This document shows positions 1 to 10,922 of a stretch of 64,000 bases of DNA, piece by piece (within the stretch, counting starts at the first letter, position 1; each line of letters starts with the position of its first letter). The stretch lies in assembly GCA_005408345.1 (NCBI GenBank), contig SEMN01000143.1, positions 434,001 to 498,000 of the forward strand, read 5' to 3'. Source of the DNA: Macquaria australasica. Its lineage: Eukaryota > Chordata > Actinopteri > Centrarchiformes > Percichthyidae. The notes under the pieces are model-generated. The model saw only the letters and a program-made list of their open reading frames with translations, made no database searches and was not told where the DNA came from. The position numbers were made by a program, and so were the translations under genes.

Positions 1-2
1 TT

Positions 3-2111
3 ATGTCACGCACACTGAGGGAATTGTACGAATTACTGGGCATCAAATCGGTCCGCACGAGTGTCTATCACCCGCAGACAGACGGGCTCGTGGAGCGGAT
101 GAACAAAACCCTGAAGTCCATGATTCGTAAGTTCATTCACGATGATAGTCGCAATTGGGATAAATGGCTTGATGCTCTGTTGTTTGCAGTGCGGGAGGTT
201 CCCCAGGCCTCCACGGGATTTTCTCCCTTTGAACTGTTGTTCGGCAGAAAACCACGCGGGGCACTGGACCTAGTTAAGGAAAGCTGGGAGGAGGGTCCCA
301 GCCCCAGCAAAAATGAGATTCAGTACGTCCTGGACCTGCGAGCAAAACTCCACACGCTCGGGCAGCTGTCACGTGAGAATTTGCTGCAGGCCCAGGAGCG
401 TCAGCAGCGCCTGTACAACAGAGGAACCAGGCTGAGGCAATTCTCACCGGGAGACAAGGTACTTGTATTACTCCCATCTTCCAGCTCTAAATTACTCGCC
501 AAGTGGCAAGGGCCCTTTGTGGTCACACGACGAGTGGGTGATGTCGACTATGAGGTGGCACGCACTGACAGGGGGGGGGGCGCTCAAATCTACCACCTGA
601 ACCTCCTTAAGTTGTGGAAGGAGGTGGTGCCTGTGGCTCTGGTGACGACAGTGCAGGAGACGGATGAGCTGGGGCCTGAGGTGCCAACCTCGGTCGCCTC
701 AGCTCCACTCCCCTGTGACCGTCTCCTTACTCCGTCCCAGAGGGCAGACATAATCAGGCTCCAGCAGCAGTTTGCGGACGTATTCTCCCCCTTGCCAGGG
801 CGTACATCCCTCATAGAGCACCACATTGAATCTCACCCGGGCGTGACGGTGCGTTCACGGCCCTATCGGTTGCCTGAACACAAGCGCAAAGTGGTTCAGC
901 GGGAGTTAAAGGCCATGCTGGAAATGGGAGTAATCGAGGAGTCACACAGTGCCTGGAGTAGCCCCATCGTTCTTGTTGTTAAGAAGGATGGGTCTATTCG
1001 GTTCTGTGTGGACTATCGTAAAGTTAATGACGTGTCACAGTTTGATGCCTATCCTATGCCCAGGGTCGACGAGCTCCTGGACCGTCTTGGTACTGCGCGC
1101 TTTTTCACCACACTGGACTTGACCAAGGGCTACTGGCAGATTCCCCTGTCTCAGGAGTCCAGGGAAAAGACGGCCTTCTCCACTCCGTACGGGTTGTACC
1201 AATTTGTCACACTCCCGTTCGGGTTGTTCGGGGCTCCAGCCACGTTTCAGCGGCTCATGGACCGGGTGCTGCGGCCACATGCCGCATATGCTGCCGCCTA
1301 TCTGGATGACGTGATCATCTATAGTGACAGCTGGGCGGAGCATGTGCGGCGGGTGGCTGCGGTGCTCGGTTCATTAAGGCAGGCGGGGCTCACGGCCAAC
1401 CCGAAGAAGTGTGCGGTTGGACGGAGGGAGGTGCGGTATCTGGGGCATCTCTTGGGGGGAGGGCAGGTGCGGCCGCAGTTAGACAAGACCGCAGCGGTTG
1501 CAGCCTGCCCAAGGCCCAAGTTCAAAAAAGAGGTGAGACAGTTCTTGGGGTTGGCCGGGTACTACCGCCGGTTTGTGCCGGGGTTTGCAGATCTGGCCAG
1601 CCCCCTCACTGATCTCACCCGAAAAGGTGCCCCAGATCCGGTTCAGTGGACGGAGCAGTGCCAAATGGCGTTTGATGGGTTAAAACAGGCTCTCTGTGGG
1701 GAGCCTCTGCTCCACACACCTAACTTCTCTCTCCCTTTCATACTGCAGACCGACGCGTCGGACAGGGGGGTGGGGGCCGTGTTGTGCCAGCAGGTGCGGG
1801 GTGTCGACCGCCCAGTGGTGTACATCAGCCGGAAGCTGTCAGAGAGGGAGTCCCGGTACAGCACAATTGAGAAGGAGTGCTTGGCTATCCGGTGGGCGGT
1901 CGGGGCCCTGCGGTACTACTTGCTGGGGCGGGCCTTCACCCTCTGTTCGGACCACGCTCCGCTCCAATGGCTCCACCGCATGAAAGATGCCAACGCGCGG
2001 ATCACCCGGTGGTATCTGGCTTTACAGCCCTTTAAGTTCAGGGTGGTCCATAGGCCGGGGGTGCAGATGGCTGTAGCCGACTTCCTCTCTCGTCCTATGG
2101 GGGGGGAGTAG
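3..2111 (+). CDS. pol: Retrotransposon Pol polyprotein: integrase C-part, reverse transcriptase, RNase H
   Basis: This open frame of 702 codons is partial at its 5' end; the listed Met is internal, not a true start. Residues 1-60 are the end of the integrase core. The YHPQTDGLVER motif carries the likely catalytic Glu at residue 31; the two Asp of the DDE triad lie upstream of the window. Residues 160-200 form a GPY/F-type module (KWQGPF at 167-172). Reverse transcriptase spans about 270-460, with SPIVLVVKKDGSIRFCVDYR, LDLTKGYWQIPL and the catalytic YLDD at 433-436. RNase H spans about 575-695, with likely acidic residues at D584, E625, D650 and D693. The protein would copy element RNA into DNA and insert it. 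It ends 44 bp before the 3' LTR. Product identity is very secure; activity is not shown. Confidence 0.95.
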   Translation: MSRTLRELYELLGIKSVRTSVYHPQTDGLVERMNKTLKSMIRKFIHDDSRNWDKWLDALLFAVREVPQASTGFSPFELLFGRKPRGALDLVKESWEEGPSPSKNEIQYVLDLRAKLHTLGQLSRENLLQAQERQQRLYNRGTRLRQFSPGDKVLVLLPSSSSKLLAKWQGPFVVTRRVGDVDYEVARTDRGGGAQIYHLNLLKLWKEVVPVALVTTVQETDELGPEVPTSVASAPLPCDRLLTPSQRADIIRLQQQFADVFSPLPGRTSLIEHHIESHPGVTVRSRPYRLPEHKRKVVQRELKAMLEMGVIEESHSAWSSPIVLVVKKDGSIRFCVDYRKVNDVSQFDAYPMPRVDELLDRLGTARFFTTLDLTKGYWQIPLSQESREKTAFSTPYGLYQFVTLPFGLFGAPATFQRLMDRVLRPHAAYAAAYLDDVIIYSDSWAEHVRRVAAVLGSLRQAGLTANPKKCAVGRREVRYLGHLLGGGQVRPQLDKTAAVAACPRPKFKKEVRQFLGLAGYYRRFVPGFADLASPLTDLTRKGAPDPVQWTEQCQMAFDGLKQALCGEPLLHTPNFSLPFILQTDASDRGVGAVLCQQVRGVDRPVVYISRKLSERESRYSTIEKECLAIRWAVGALRYYLLGRAFTLCSDHAPLQWLHRMKDANARITRWYLALQPFKFRVVHRPGVQMAVADFLSRPMGGE

Positions 2112-2155
2112 GTTCGGCCGGATGGCTCCCCGGCCTCAGTCGGGCGGTGGGGGTA

Positions 2156-2506
2156 TGTGGTGGTGGGGCGTGGTTGGAGCGTGGCTGCAGAGAGGGAGAA
2201 GTGGGGGAGTGGCTCTGGAGCTCGGGGCGGGTCGCCCGGGGAGGCACAGGTGCAGCGCATCAGGGGTTGATGTGTGTGCTTCTTAAGCAGTAGCAGCCCT
2301 GAGGACGGGAGTGCAGTTGGCCTGGATGAACGACACGACGACACGCCGGACAGAGGACCACAGCCGTGGGAGTGCGCGGGTGGAGCGAGAGAGAGAGCCC
2401 GGGCAGATAAGCGTGATTAAAGAAACCTACGGGTTATACCCGAGAACAGTGTGTGTGTGTGTCTCTGTTGGCGGGCCCAGGGGAGGGTAGCAGTGGGTAC
2501 GCTACA
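2156..2506 (+). repeat. 3' LTR of the Ty3/gypsy element
   Basis: This 351-bp segment begins TGTGGTGG straight after a G-rich polypurine stretch and ends GCTACA, giving the usual TG...CA ends. It holds an ATTAAA at 2416-2421 that could serve as the element's polyadenylation signal. The host-like intron sequence resumes at 2507. The boundaries are inferred from the TG/CA ends and the polypurine tract, because the 5' LTR needed for comparison is outside the window. Confidence 0.75.
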
Positions 2507-2630
2507 GATGCCATAAACTGAAAAATTGAATGGTTTTCTTTGTGCGAGGTTCGTTGTGATTGCCAGAACCAAACTTCCATGCATAGTTGTTAAAGTAATC
2601 TCTTGAATTGTATTCTCCAATCCTTTACAG
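2507..2630 (+). other. Intron remnant between LTR and exon
   Basis: Only 124 bp separate the end of the LTR from the exon at 2631. This stretch must therefore hold the branch point and the short pyrimidine tract before TTTACAG, unless LTR sequence contributes. Confidence 0.6.
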
Positions 2631-2788
2631 TGTCCTGCTTCAGAGGGATTACAGTTTCCTCAGAGACATCAACATCTGGAACCCCTTTGTCACCGTCGGG
2701 GTTTATTCCTCCACTCTCTCCGCTGCCATGAGCAACCTCATCGGAGCCTCACGCATCCTCTACGCCCTGGCCAGGGATGATTTGTTTG
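2631..2788 (+). CDS. slc12a9: slc12a9 coding exon (first in window)
   Basis: This 158-bp exon encodes 52 whole codons (VLLQRDYSFLRDINIWNPFV and onward to ARDDLF) plus a split base at each end. The acceptor is TTTACAG at 2624-2630 and the donor is G|GTAGGT at 2789. Joining its last G to the first two bases of the next exon gives Gly. A second GTAAC four bases further on would put a stop in frame, so the earlier donor was chosen. It encodes part of the transmembrane core. Confidence 0.93.
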
Positions 2789-5700
2789 GTAGGTAACACT
2801 GCTGGGGAGGAATGTCCTCTGAAACTGCTGTTAGAGTTCTTGTTGGGGGAGAGGCAAATGAGCTTTGGGATTGAGACGAGCAGCACTGATGACGTTTCAG
2901 TGAGCAAAGTAAAATAGACCTATTTTGTATGTTTATTACATCATTGAAAGTTGAAATGAACGTTTTTAGAAACAATGGGTTTTTTTTATTGAAGTTTGAC
3001 AAAATTATCACTTCCTAGCTTTTTCCAGGCTTGATTTTAAAGCTCTGTGTAAGCCATCTAAATATTACAAATTTTGGGACAGGTGCTTTTTTTGAAAAAA
3101 TATTGACATCATCTCAGTTTGGGCCAATTATTTATATCCCACCATGAGCCAACAAGCTTAATTAATGTTTCTTGTTACCAACTTTTAGTCCTTTAATGCA
3201 CTTTTCTTGCAGAAGGGGTGTGATTCATTGGTACAGTATGTTCTACTAAGCAACTAATGGCTGGATGATTGACTCTAAATCTCACCAGCAAGTTTAGATT
3301 AGAATAAGGCTGAATAGGGCTTATCATAATAATATATTCACCTCAAATAAAAAGCATAACATTTTATATAATTATTGTTTAGGTTATTATATGCTGTCAT
3401 CGGATAGCCAAGTGACAGGAAATAAGACGAGAGAGAGATGGGAAGTAACATGCAACAAAGGCCACTGGCCAAAAGCTATCTTTTTTCATTCTTTTTTTCA
3501 TTCTTCACACCACTACTTCCACCACTTTTTAGTGTGTACAGCCAAGTGCGCTATGAATGCCTTAAAGGAGAGACTGTCCTAAGGTGTGGGACCTTATCCC
3601 TATTTGTCTAATACATTGCGTTTAGGCTACAAAGACATGCAAAAGACACAGAGTTTTTGGAGAGAGATAAGGAAGGCAGAGTGATGGAGCCATGAGGAGG
3701 CTATGATAGCAGGCGTTTTGCCCCATCTTCAAGTGTAGCCATTCAAAACAGACATTAACACTTTTGTCTTTGAACATGGTTTGATGATATGCTGTCCGAA
3801 CTATTTAATGAAGTTATTCCCACAGTCATTCCCATATCAAGCAAACGCAGCATTCGCGTGATTTCCATCTCTCCTTGCCTGTCTGTGTGAATCCATGCTG
3901 CCTGCTGCTTTGTCATTATTAATGACTGTGAGCAACTTCCTCATCCCACCCACTGCTCCTTTGTTAAGTCTATTGCAAATTGATTTGGCCTGTTTCTGAC
4001 TGTGTGTGTAGCCGTGTGTGTGTGTCAGTGGAAGTAAATGACTGTATTAGTGCGAGTTCCTCTTTGGAGTGATCAGACGGAGCAGAGGCAGATGATTCTT
4101 GTTCAGCTGTCTGTTCACCAACAGCCAAAGGGTTAACTTAGATTAATCTGTTTAATTAAGAGTCAGCGACTGTGGAACCATAAATGTGTAACATTCTTGT
4201 AGGGGGGATGACATGGTTAGTATGACCACACTATATGTGCATGAGTGTGTGTGGGGTGGGGTGGGGGGGTTCTTGTTGTTGTCATTCATGCATGCTGCTC
4301 ACAGCTTAACCTTGCCACTGTCCTATGCAAACAGAGTGATGTATGCGTCAATTTTCCAACACACACACACACACAGTTTGTTCTGCCATCCCACACATTT
4401 TCCATTTCTTTCTTCTCTATAACTCACTAATCTCGAACTCCTTCACCTCTGTCCTGCCTTTCTCCGTCCTCTCCATCACTGTCTACTCCTCTCAGCTGCA
4501 TTGATTTGACTTTAAAGTCTCGCTGATTTAATTCCAATCCCTTATCAGCTGTGAAATTTAGTCTTAAACTCGGATTCCCCCTCCCCAGCTCCAGTCTCCC
4601 GCCTTCTGAGTTGCTCTTGTCCTTTTTTGTCACATCTTTTTATGTCTCTGTGGTCTTTCATTCTTGATGCGTAACCTCTACTGTATAGAGCTGCCACACG
4701 ATTCAACACAAATGTCGTCATTGTCATGAGATGAAATGTCATATATGAAAAACTGAGAGGCTGTATGTAAATGAATTGTCTTCCAGTAAACCATACAGCC
4801 CTATAAGGTATTAAATAAAGTTAAGTGTCAGCTTAGTTTGTCTCCCTCGCTGTCTCGCTCGCCCACTCACTCACTTTCCCTCTCTCTCGCGCTCTCTTCT
4901 TTCCTGACTAGACATGTAGTTAATTACATAGATTTTGTTTAAATGTCAGTAACATTAGAAATTGCCATCTCTAGGCCAAATCTGATCTGATCTGTAAACT
5001 GTAACATTATCACTGCCACTCTGAGGTCTGATGTTCCATAATCTGGTTGGTATCTGTTGCTATAGGAAACAACATGAATTAGAAGATAAACAGGGACACA
5101 ATCCATGTGTTTTAATGCACTCTTAGTTACCATGGCCTCAAGATGAAGCTGTTTGAATTAGATGAATTGAATTTTCCCTACAACTTTAAGCAGCTCCAGG
5201 CATATAGTACTATGGTTTAACTGTAGTTAATGTCTTCTGAGGTGGCATATTAACAGCTGAGTTATTGTATTAGCAGGCGTTCAGACTGAAAATGGCACTG
5301 CGGTACAAATACACAATGGAACGCTTTAGTGGGGGTGCTGTTTCAGGTACCGGTGATACCGTGATCAAGGGAGGCTAGTTTAAGTGATTGATCAGTGAGT
5401 TTGACAGCTTGTCAGATGTCCAAACACTGCAAAGCAGTTCATAATACTATGAGACAGGATTTTACAACTCTGGAAAGTTATCTCGGTGACAATCATTTTA
5501 TCTTGTGTGATGATGCGTTGTGGCAAAAGTTGAGCCAGGTCCAATGTTTCTGATGGCCGACCCGTCATTTTTTTCCGCCGGAGCCAACACAGTGGTCCCA
5601 TCTAAATGAATGATAGGGCTGTCTCGTTGAAATGGATGAGGGGGCTGTGTTTTTTCATCTAAACACGGCCTTAGCATTTCTTTAGATTTAAAAAATCAAA

Positions 5701-8700
5701 ATGGAATACATGTGTCTTATTTACCTTGCGGGATGTGGTATACAGTTGAAAGTAGGAGCAATCAAAATCTCCACAGCAGTGGGTGGGAGACGGATAGCAC
5801 ATGTGCAGGAGCAGGCATTAATTGTTACAAATCCTGCAGGACTGAGCTGGTATGGGGTTAAAACACTGTTCAGTGTACTTTCCCTATTGTGCTTGGTGTG
5901 AATCACTAAGAAAATGTCCATTGGCAGCAAACTTTGGATGCCAAGTGAATACATTAATATTTCATGGAGACTTGTGGGAAGTTGAGTGTCATAAATCAGG
6001 AATAGCCGTGAGGAGGAGGTGTCAATAGAGGGGCTCAAGTTTAACTGTGCAAGTGTGAACTTGTGCAAGTATTGACAAGTGAACAGGCATCTCTTTGAGT
6101 GACATCAGATCAACAAGGAATGTTCACCTGCTATTTCAGTTACTCCAGGCCCACAGTGTGTCCAAAATTATGTAACATTTTCCAGAGTTGAGAGAAAGGT
6201 CTGCTGACATGGAGGAAAATCCCCATTAAACCCAAGGATGCTAATTCATTACATACATTCTTTCTTTGATTAAACCTTTCTGTCCACGTATGCATCCAGG
6301 GTTTCGCTGATTTGGGTTTTGAAGGAAAATGCTGACATTATTGTAAGGAAGGTGCTGCTAGAGTATATTCAGTGTAATTTCATGCCAGTAATTCCCTAAA
6401 GTTTCAAGGGTTTGTTGTTTTCACCAAGATCTCTTTTCATCCTTGTAGGTAAGGCCCTATCTCCGGCTAAGAAGACGTCCTACAGTGGTAACCCCTGGGT
6501 CTCTGTGCTCATCTCCTGGTTCCTTGTGCAGGTTAGTGGAGATAAACAAATGCAGAATGATGGAGACAGTCAATAAAGACATATGGTATTTGACAAAAGT
6601 AACTGGCAGTAATCATGAAAAGGGAAATCCCAGCAAATTCAAGCAAGTTAAGGCATCAAATCTCAAAAGTATTGACAGATGACATATTAAATAAAAGTTA
6701 TTTTATTTTGATCTGATGTGGTGTAAAGAAAATTTTACCAAAGTGTTGTCTGATGGGAAACGGGGCGTAGAAATCACGTTTCTTCTTTAGACAAAACCAT
6801 TCCTCTTATTTCCTTCCCTTAGCTCCACATTTTGTCTACATTCAGACCTGTTTTCTCTGAATTGGGGCAACATTCACCAGCTGGATCTATTACATTAAAA
6901 GATCAAAGTGGAAAAGGTTTTTAATTGCATCTGTACGATCAATGGGCCTATAAATATAGAGCTTCAAGGGTCAAGAATACAGATACAACACTGGCCTTAG
7001 ACTTTGTTTTAAATATTTTAGTGAACTCAATAAATTCCAGCTTACCTACGGGAGCAATGAAGCTCAGTACAAAAGGAAGGAAGAGCAGCATCAAACAAGC
7101 TAGTATTATTTCTGGATAATAGATGCAAGGTTGGAGAGGTAGTGGGACAAAATCAGCCCAAGCTCCTATTGTTTGGATTGTGAAGTCTTGTCATAGAAGC
7201 TTTCCTCAGGCAGGAAGATCAGAAAGTCCTCCTGTTTAACTCGAGAGAATTCTTCCTTCAAACAGAACGGATTCATTCAGAGGAGAAACTAGATCAGTTT
7301 GGGCAGTTTGATGTCTTTGTTTCCTGTAACTGCTCAGTCTGCATCCACACAAACCTGACATTCCGTTCTTTAATTTTGTGCATTTGCGTTGAACAAATCA
7401 TGCTTGAAGTAATTCATTTTGTTGACTATTGCGTTCCAAAAAAGTGCTTCAGGACCACTGAAGTCTCTTTAATGTCTCTGTAATGTTGTTGTAGTCTTTA
7501 ATGGTTTTCAATGAGTAGCCAGAAAAGTATGAATAACTGAATGTAACAATTGAATTGTATTGTTTGCCACCAGACAGATCTTACAAAGGTAAAGGAGCTG
7601 TTTTCCCTTTTCTGCATCTAAAACTGCATCATTTCTCCTCTCAATCAATTACTTAATTAAAAAATATTTTCTTTGATGATACAGATGTTTTATTTTTTGT
7701 TGATGCAGTGGTTGACATTTTCTTCATGCAGCTGTGTGGTGCCTACATTTTGTGCTGCTGCATGGTGTGTAGTAACTGATAGTAACATCATGTAATGCAA
7801 TACACTTTTCTCAACATAGTTGTTTGGTTTCACAAACATGGACATTAGAGACAGTAATAAAATTACTTTTTAAAACCTGATAAATGAGATAAAATAATAA
7901 ATAAAAGAATATAATATTGTCCAGGAGGTATAAAATCATACAACTGAGTCAAAAGGCAGTTTAAAATGTGTGTTTTTAGCTGGCGTTTAGAAAATAGTCT
8001 TGTATTTAACAAATACAAGAGTAGCGATTAGGATTGTGAACCACAGTTTAAGTGCCTTGACAGCAAAGTACGGTCACCCATAGTCCCAAATCTAGATTTA
8101 GGAACTGTGAGAGAACCTTTTTCTGACGACCTAAGTGAGTGCAATTGTACATAAGGATCTGTGTAATACCTTTATAAGTAACAAATAGAATTTTGAACTG
8201 AATTCTGGAAGCAATGGGAAGTCAGTTAAGGGATGGGGGCCGTTTGAACGAACATGCTCAGCCTGCTGCCACCATGTCTCGGCCCTGGATAAATGGGAGA
8301 AAATGGATGGATAGGGCGGCACGGTGGTGCAGTGGTTAGCACTGTCGCCTCACAGCAAGACGGTTCTCCGGCCGGCTGGGGGCCCTTCTGTGTGGAGTTT
8401 GCATGTTCTCCCCGTGTCCGCGTGGGTTCTCTCCGGGTACTCCGGCTTCCTCCGACCATCCAAAGACATGCAAGTTAGGTTAATTGGTGATTCTAAATTG
8501 TCCGTAGGTGTGACTGTGAGTGTGAATGTCTGTCTCTATGTGTCAGCCCTGTGATTGACTGGCCTCTCGCCCAATGTTAGCTGGGATTGGCTCCAGCCCC
8601 CCGCGACCCTCTGAGGATAAAGCGGTATAGAAAATGGAATGGATGGAAATGGATGGATAGTTTTAATTCACAGGCATATGGTGTAGTTACAAGGGCATGT

Positions 8701-10855
8701 TTGTCACAAGCAAAGTTAGGGCTAAAAGGTGTGCTGTGGTCAAATATGCACTGTATCTACTCGGCAGTGGTTGTAAATGTTCCCGCTATGGAACAAAATG
8801 ATAGACCTATCCTCCATGATTGATCCAGTCTCCATCTGGCCTGGTCACTAACAAAAGTCTCAAAGTGATTATAATTTATAAATGCAGGGCTACCTTTAAA
8901 TCAGTCAGAGTAACTTTTAAAAAGTTGGAACACGAGAAGGAAATGCATCATTTCCCCGACTTTAGTCAAAATCAGTGGTGTCTGGGAAAGTGTGGGAGGA
9001 GGGCAAAATGATCTGACGGGGACCGATCAGACAGAGGCCAGGAATACAGTAGCATTAGAACAGCTGAACGGAACAAACTGTCACTTTTTTTTACTCTGAC
9101 CAAAGGAGGCAAAAAATCTGCCTGTAGTGTTTTTTCTCTTCTATTGTGTCTTCTAAGTGGGAGAAAGAAGTCAATTTAGACTGAGGAGAAAATATTGGCA
9201 GAGGGGAGGAGGGTGAGGATAGAGACAAAGAGGAGGAGGAGGATCTTTGGAGCAAATAGGCCTGACTATCATCATTATCAGAGGTGAGTGTTAAAGGCTG
9301 AATGGCTTGTCATCATTTGCGCTCTCTTTCTCTCACTCTCTGTCCCTCTCTCGTCCTCTTCTCTTCATCCCTTGCCACTCTCCAGGAGTGGAGGAGGAGC
9401 AATTAGATGGAAATCGTTAGCTGCGCTGCTGCCGCCATCCGAGATCATTGACTCTCTCTTCCTCTTTCTCTCTTCCCTCTTCCTCCGCCATTTGAATGAT
9501 TCACTGATGACAAAAGTCTGATTGTAATCTCGCCTCGAACACTCACTCACTGCACGATTGAAAGGCAAGGAGGAGGAGGAGGGTGGGGGAAGGCACGAGC
9601 CAAGGCTCTCTTTTATTGGACTTTGAAGTAAAGGGAATATAAGCGGACTGCAAGAACAAGGGGAGAAGAAAAACAGAAAGGTTAAAAGAGAAGTTTGAAG
9701 AGAATGGCGCTGGATAGGTGGGGTGAAAGTAAGCTGCAGCCCGGCACAAATTTATGTGATGGAAAAGATGGACATTGCACATGATAACAATGAAATTGTA
9801 CAGAATTATTGCAACTGCGGTCAATACCTGCAATGTTTGCGAGTATTTTCAAACACCTGCAAACCTTTTGCAAAATTGGTCCAGCTGTAACAGTGCTTTC
9901 TAATTGTACCAACCACTGCAGTTTCCTGCACAACCTGGTGCAGTCGGAACAACTTGGAGCTCAACGCTCTACAGACAGTGGAGATGGTAGTGGATTTCCA
10001 GAAGAACCCACCCCCATCACCCTGTGTGACCTTCTAGTCGACACTGTGGAATCCTTCTGCTTCCTGGGCACCATCATCACCCAGGACCTCAAGTGGGATA
10101 CAAGCAAACTTGCTTGCCAGCTTGTGTGCATTAACATGACAACAGTTATACCATAACTGAATAATTTCTAATTCAATACCTAAAAGTAACCATTTGCATT
10201 ATTGAGCTACATGGTAGGGGTGCATGCCCATGTTCAGGGTATTCCTTTGGGGAATTTACTGTCACTGGAACGTATTACACATCATGATTAGCAGTAAGTT
10301 CTTTAAACAGACATAACTTTTACTTTTAGTTTTTCTTTTCTACTGTAATCCATCCCAAAATAACAAACCAAATAAAATGGTCACAAAATTTGAGCTAACC
10401 TTTATGTAAAAGCTGCCAGAAATTCTGTCATTTTGGGCTACAATAATTGGCAAAAATCTCTTTATTGATCATACACACTGATGGCTCAATTTTTGTTCAC
10501 ATTTTCTTTATTACTTATCAGTTAAAATATTTCAGAAAAAAATTATTTACTGTAACTTATCGCTTCATTAGCCATGCTGTATCTACATTTGAACCCAAAC
10601 ACACACTTAAGCAAGCACTGTCCAATTGTTACCTGTAACCCGGAGACATTTCTGGAAAGGCAATGGCTTTGTAGTCCAAGACATTACTCAGCTGCTTCCA
10701 CTCAATTCTTTTTATTAAATAACAGTGTCTGTGTGAGCCCACTTACTTCAGCGAAATTTATGGCGATTTATGCACACTGCTTTCCAGTAAAAACAGTCTT
10801 TCAATTTGCCACACAAAAACATACCCAGGAGAGATTTAGTGTGTGTGTGTTCACG

Positions 10856-10922
<67 letters not shown>

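Larger units (their letters stand above)
1..2506 (+). mobile_element. Ty3/gypsy LTR retrotransposon, Gmr1-like (3' part)
   Basis: This is the 3' portion of an LTR retrotransposon, cut by the window start. It consists of an open pol frame (3-2111), a short G-rich polypurine stretch (about 2140-2155) and a 3' LTR (2156-2506). The pol frame shows integrase ahead of reverse transcriptase and RNase H. That order is unlike most Ty3/gypsy elements but is known for the Gmr1 group of deuterostome elements. The 5' LTR, gag, protease and the start of integrase lie upstream of the window. The frame has no stop or frameshift in 2.1 kb, which suggests a young insertion. It lies in sense orientation in an intron of slc12a9. 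The Gmr1 assignment rests on domain order, not on a tree. Confidence 0.93.

Noticed and set aside
1916..2344. 142-codon minus-strand frame
   Set aside because: It is antisense to the retrotransposon RNase H frame and LTR and has no family motif.
2788..2796. Alternative donor after GGTAG at 2793
   Set aside because: Joining there gives an immediate in-frame stop or the wrong frame with the next exon; GT at 2789 keeps the conserved reading.
8315..8390. Possible tRNA gene
   Set aside because: The A box fits, but there is no clover-leaf acceptor stem and the B box is broken; it is the head of a repeat.
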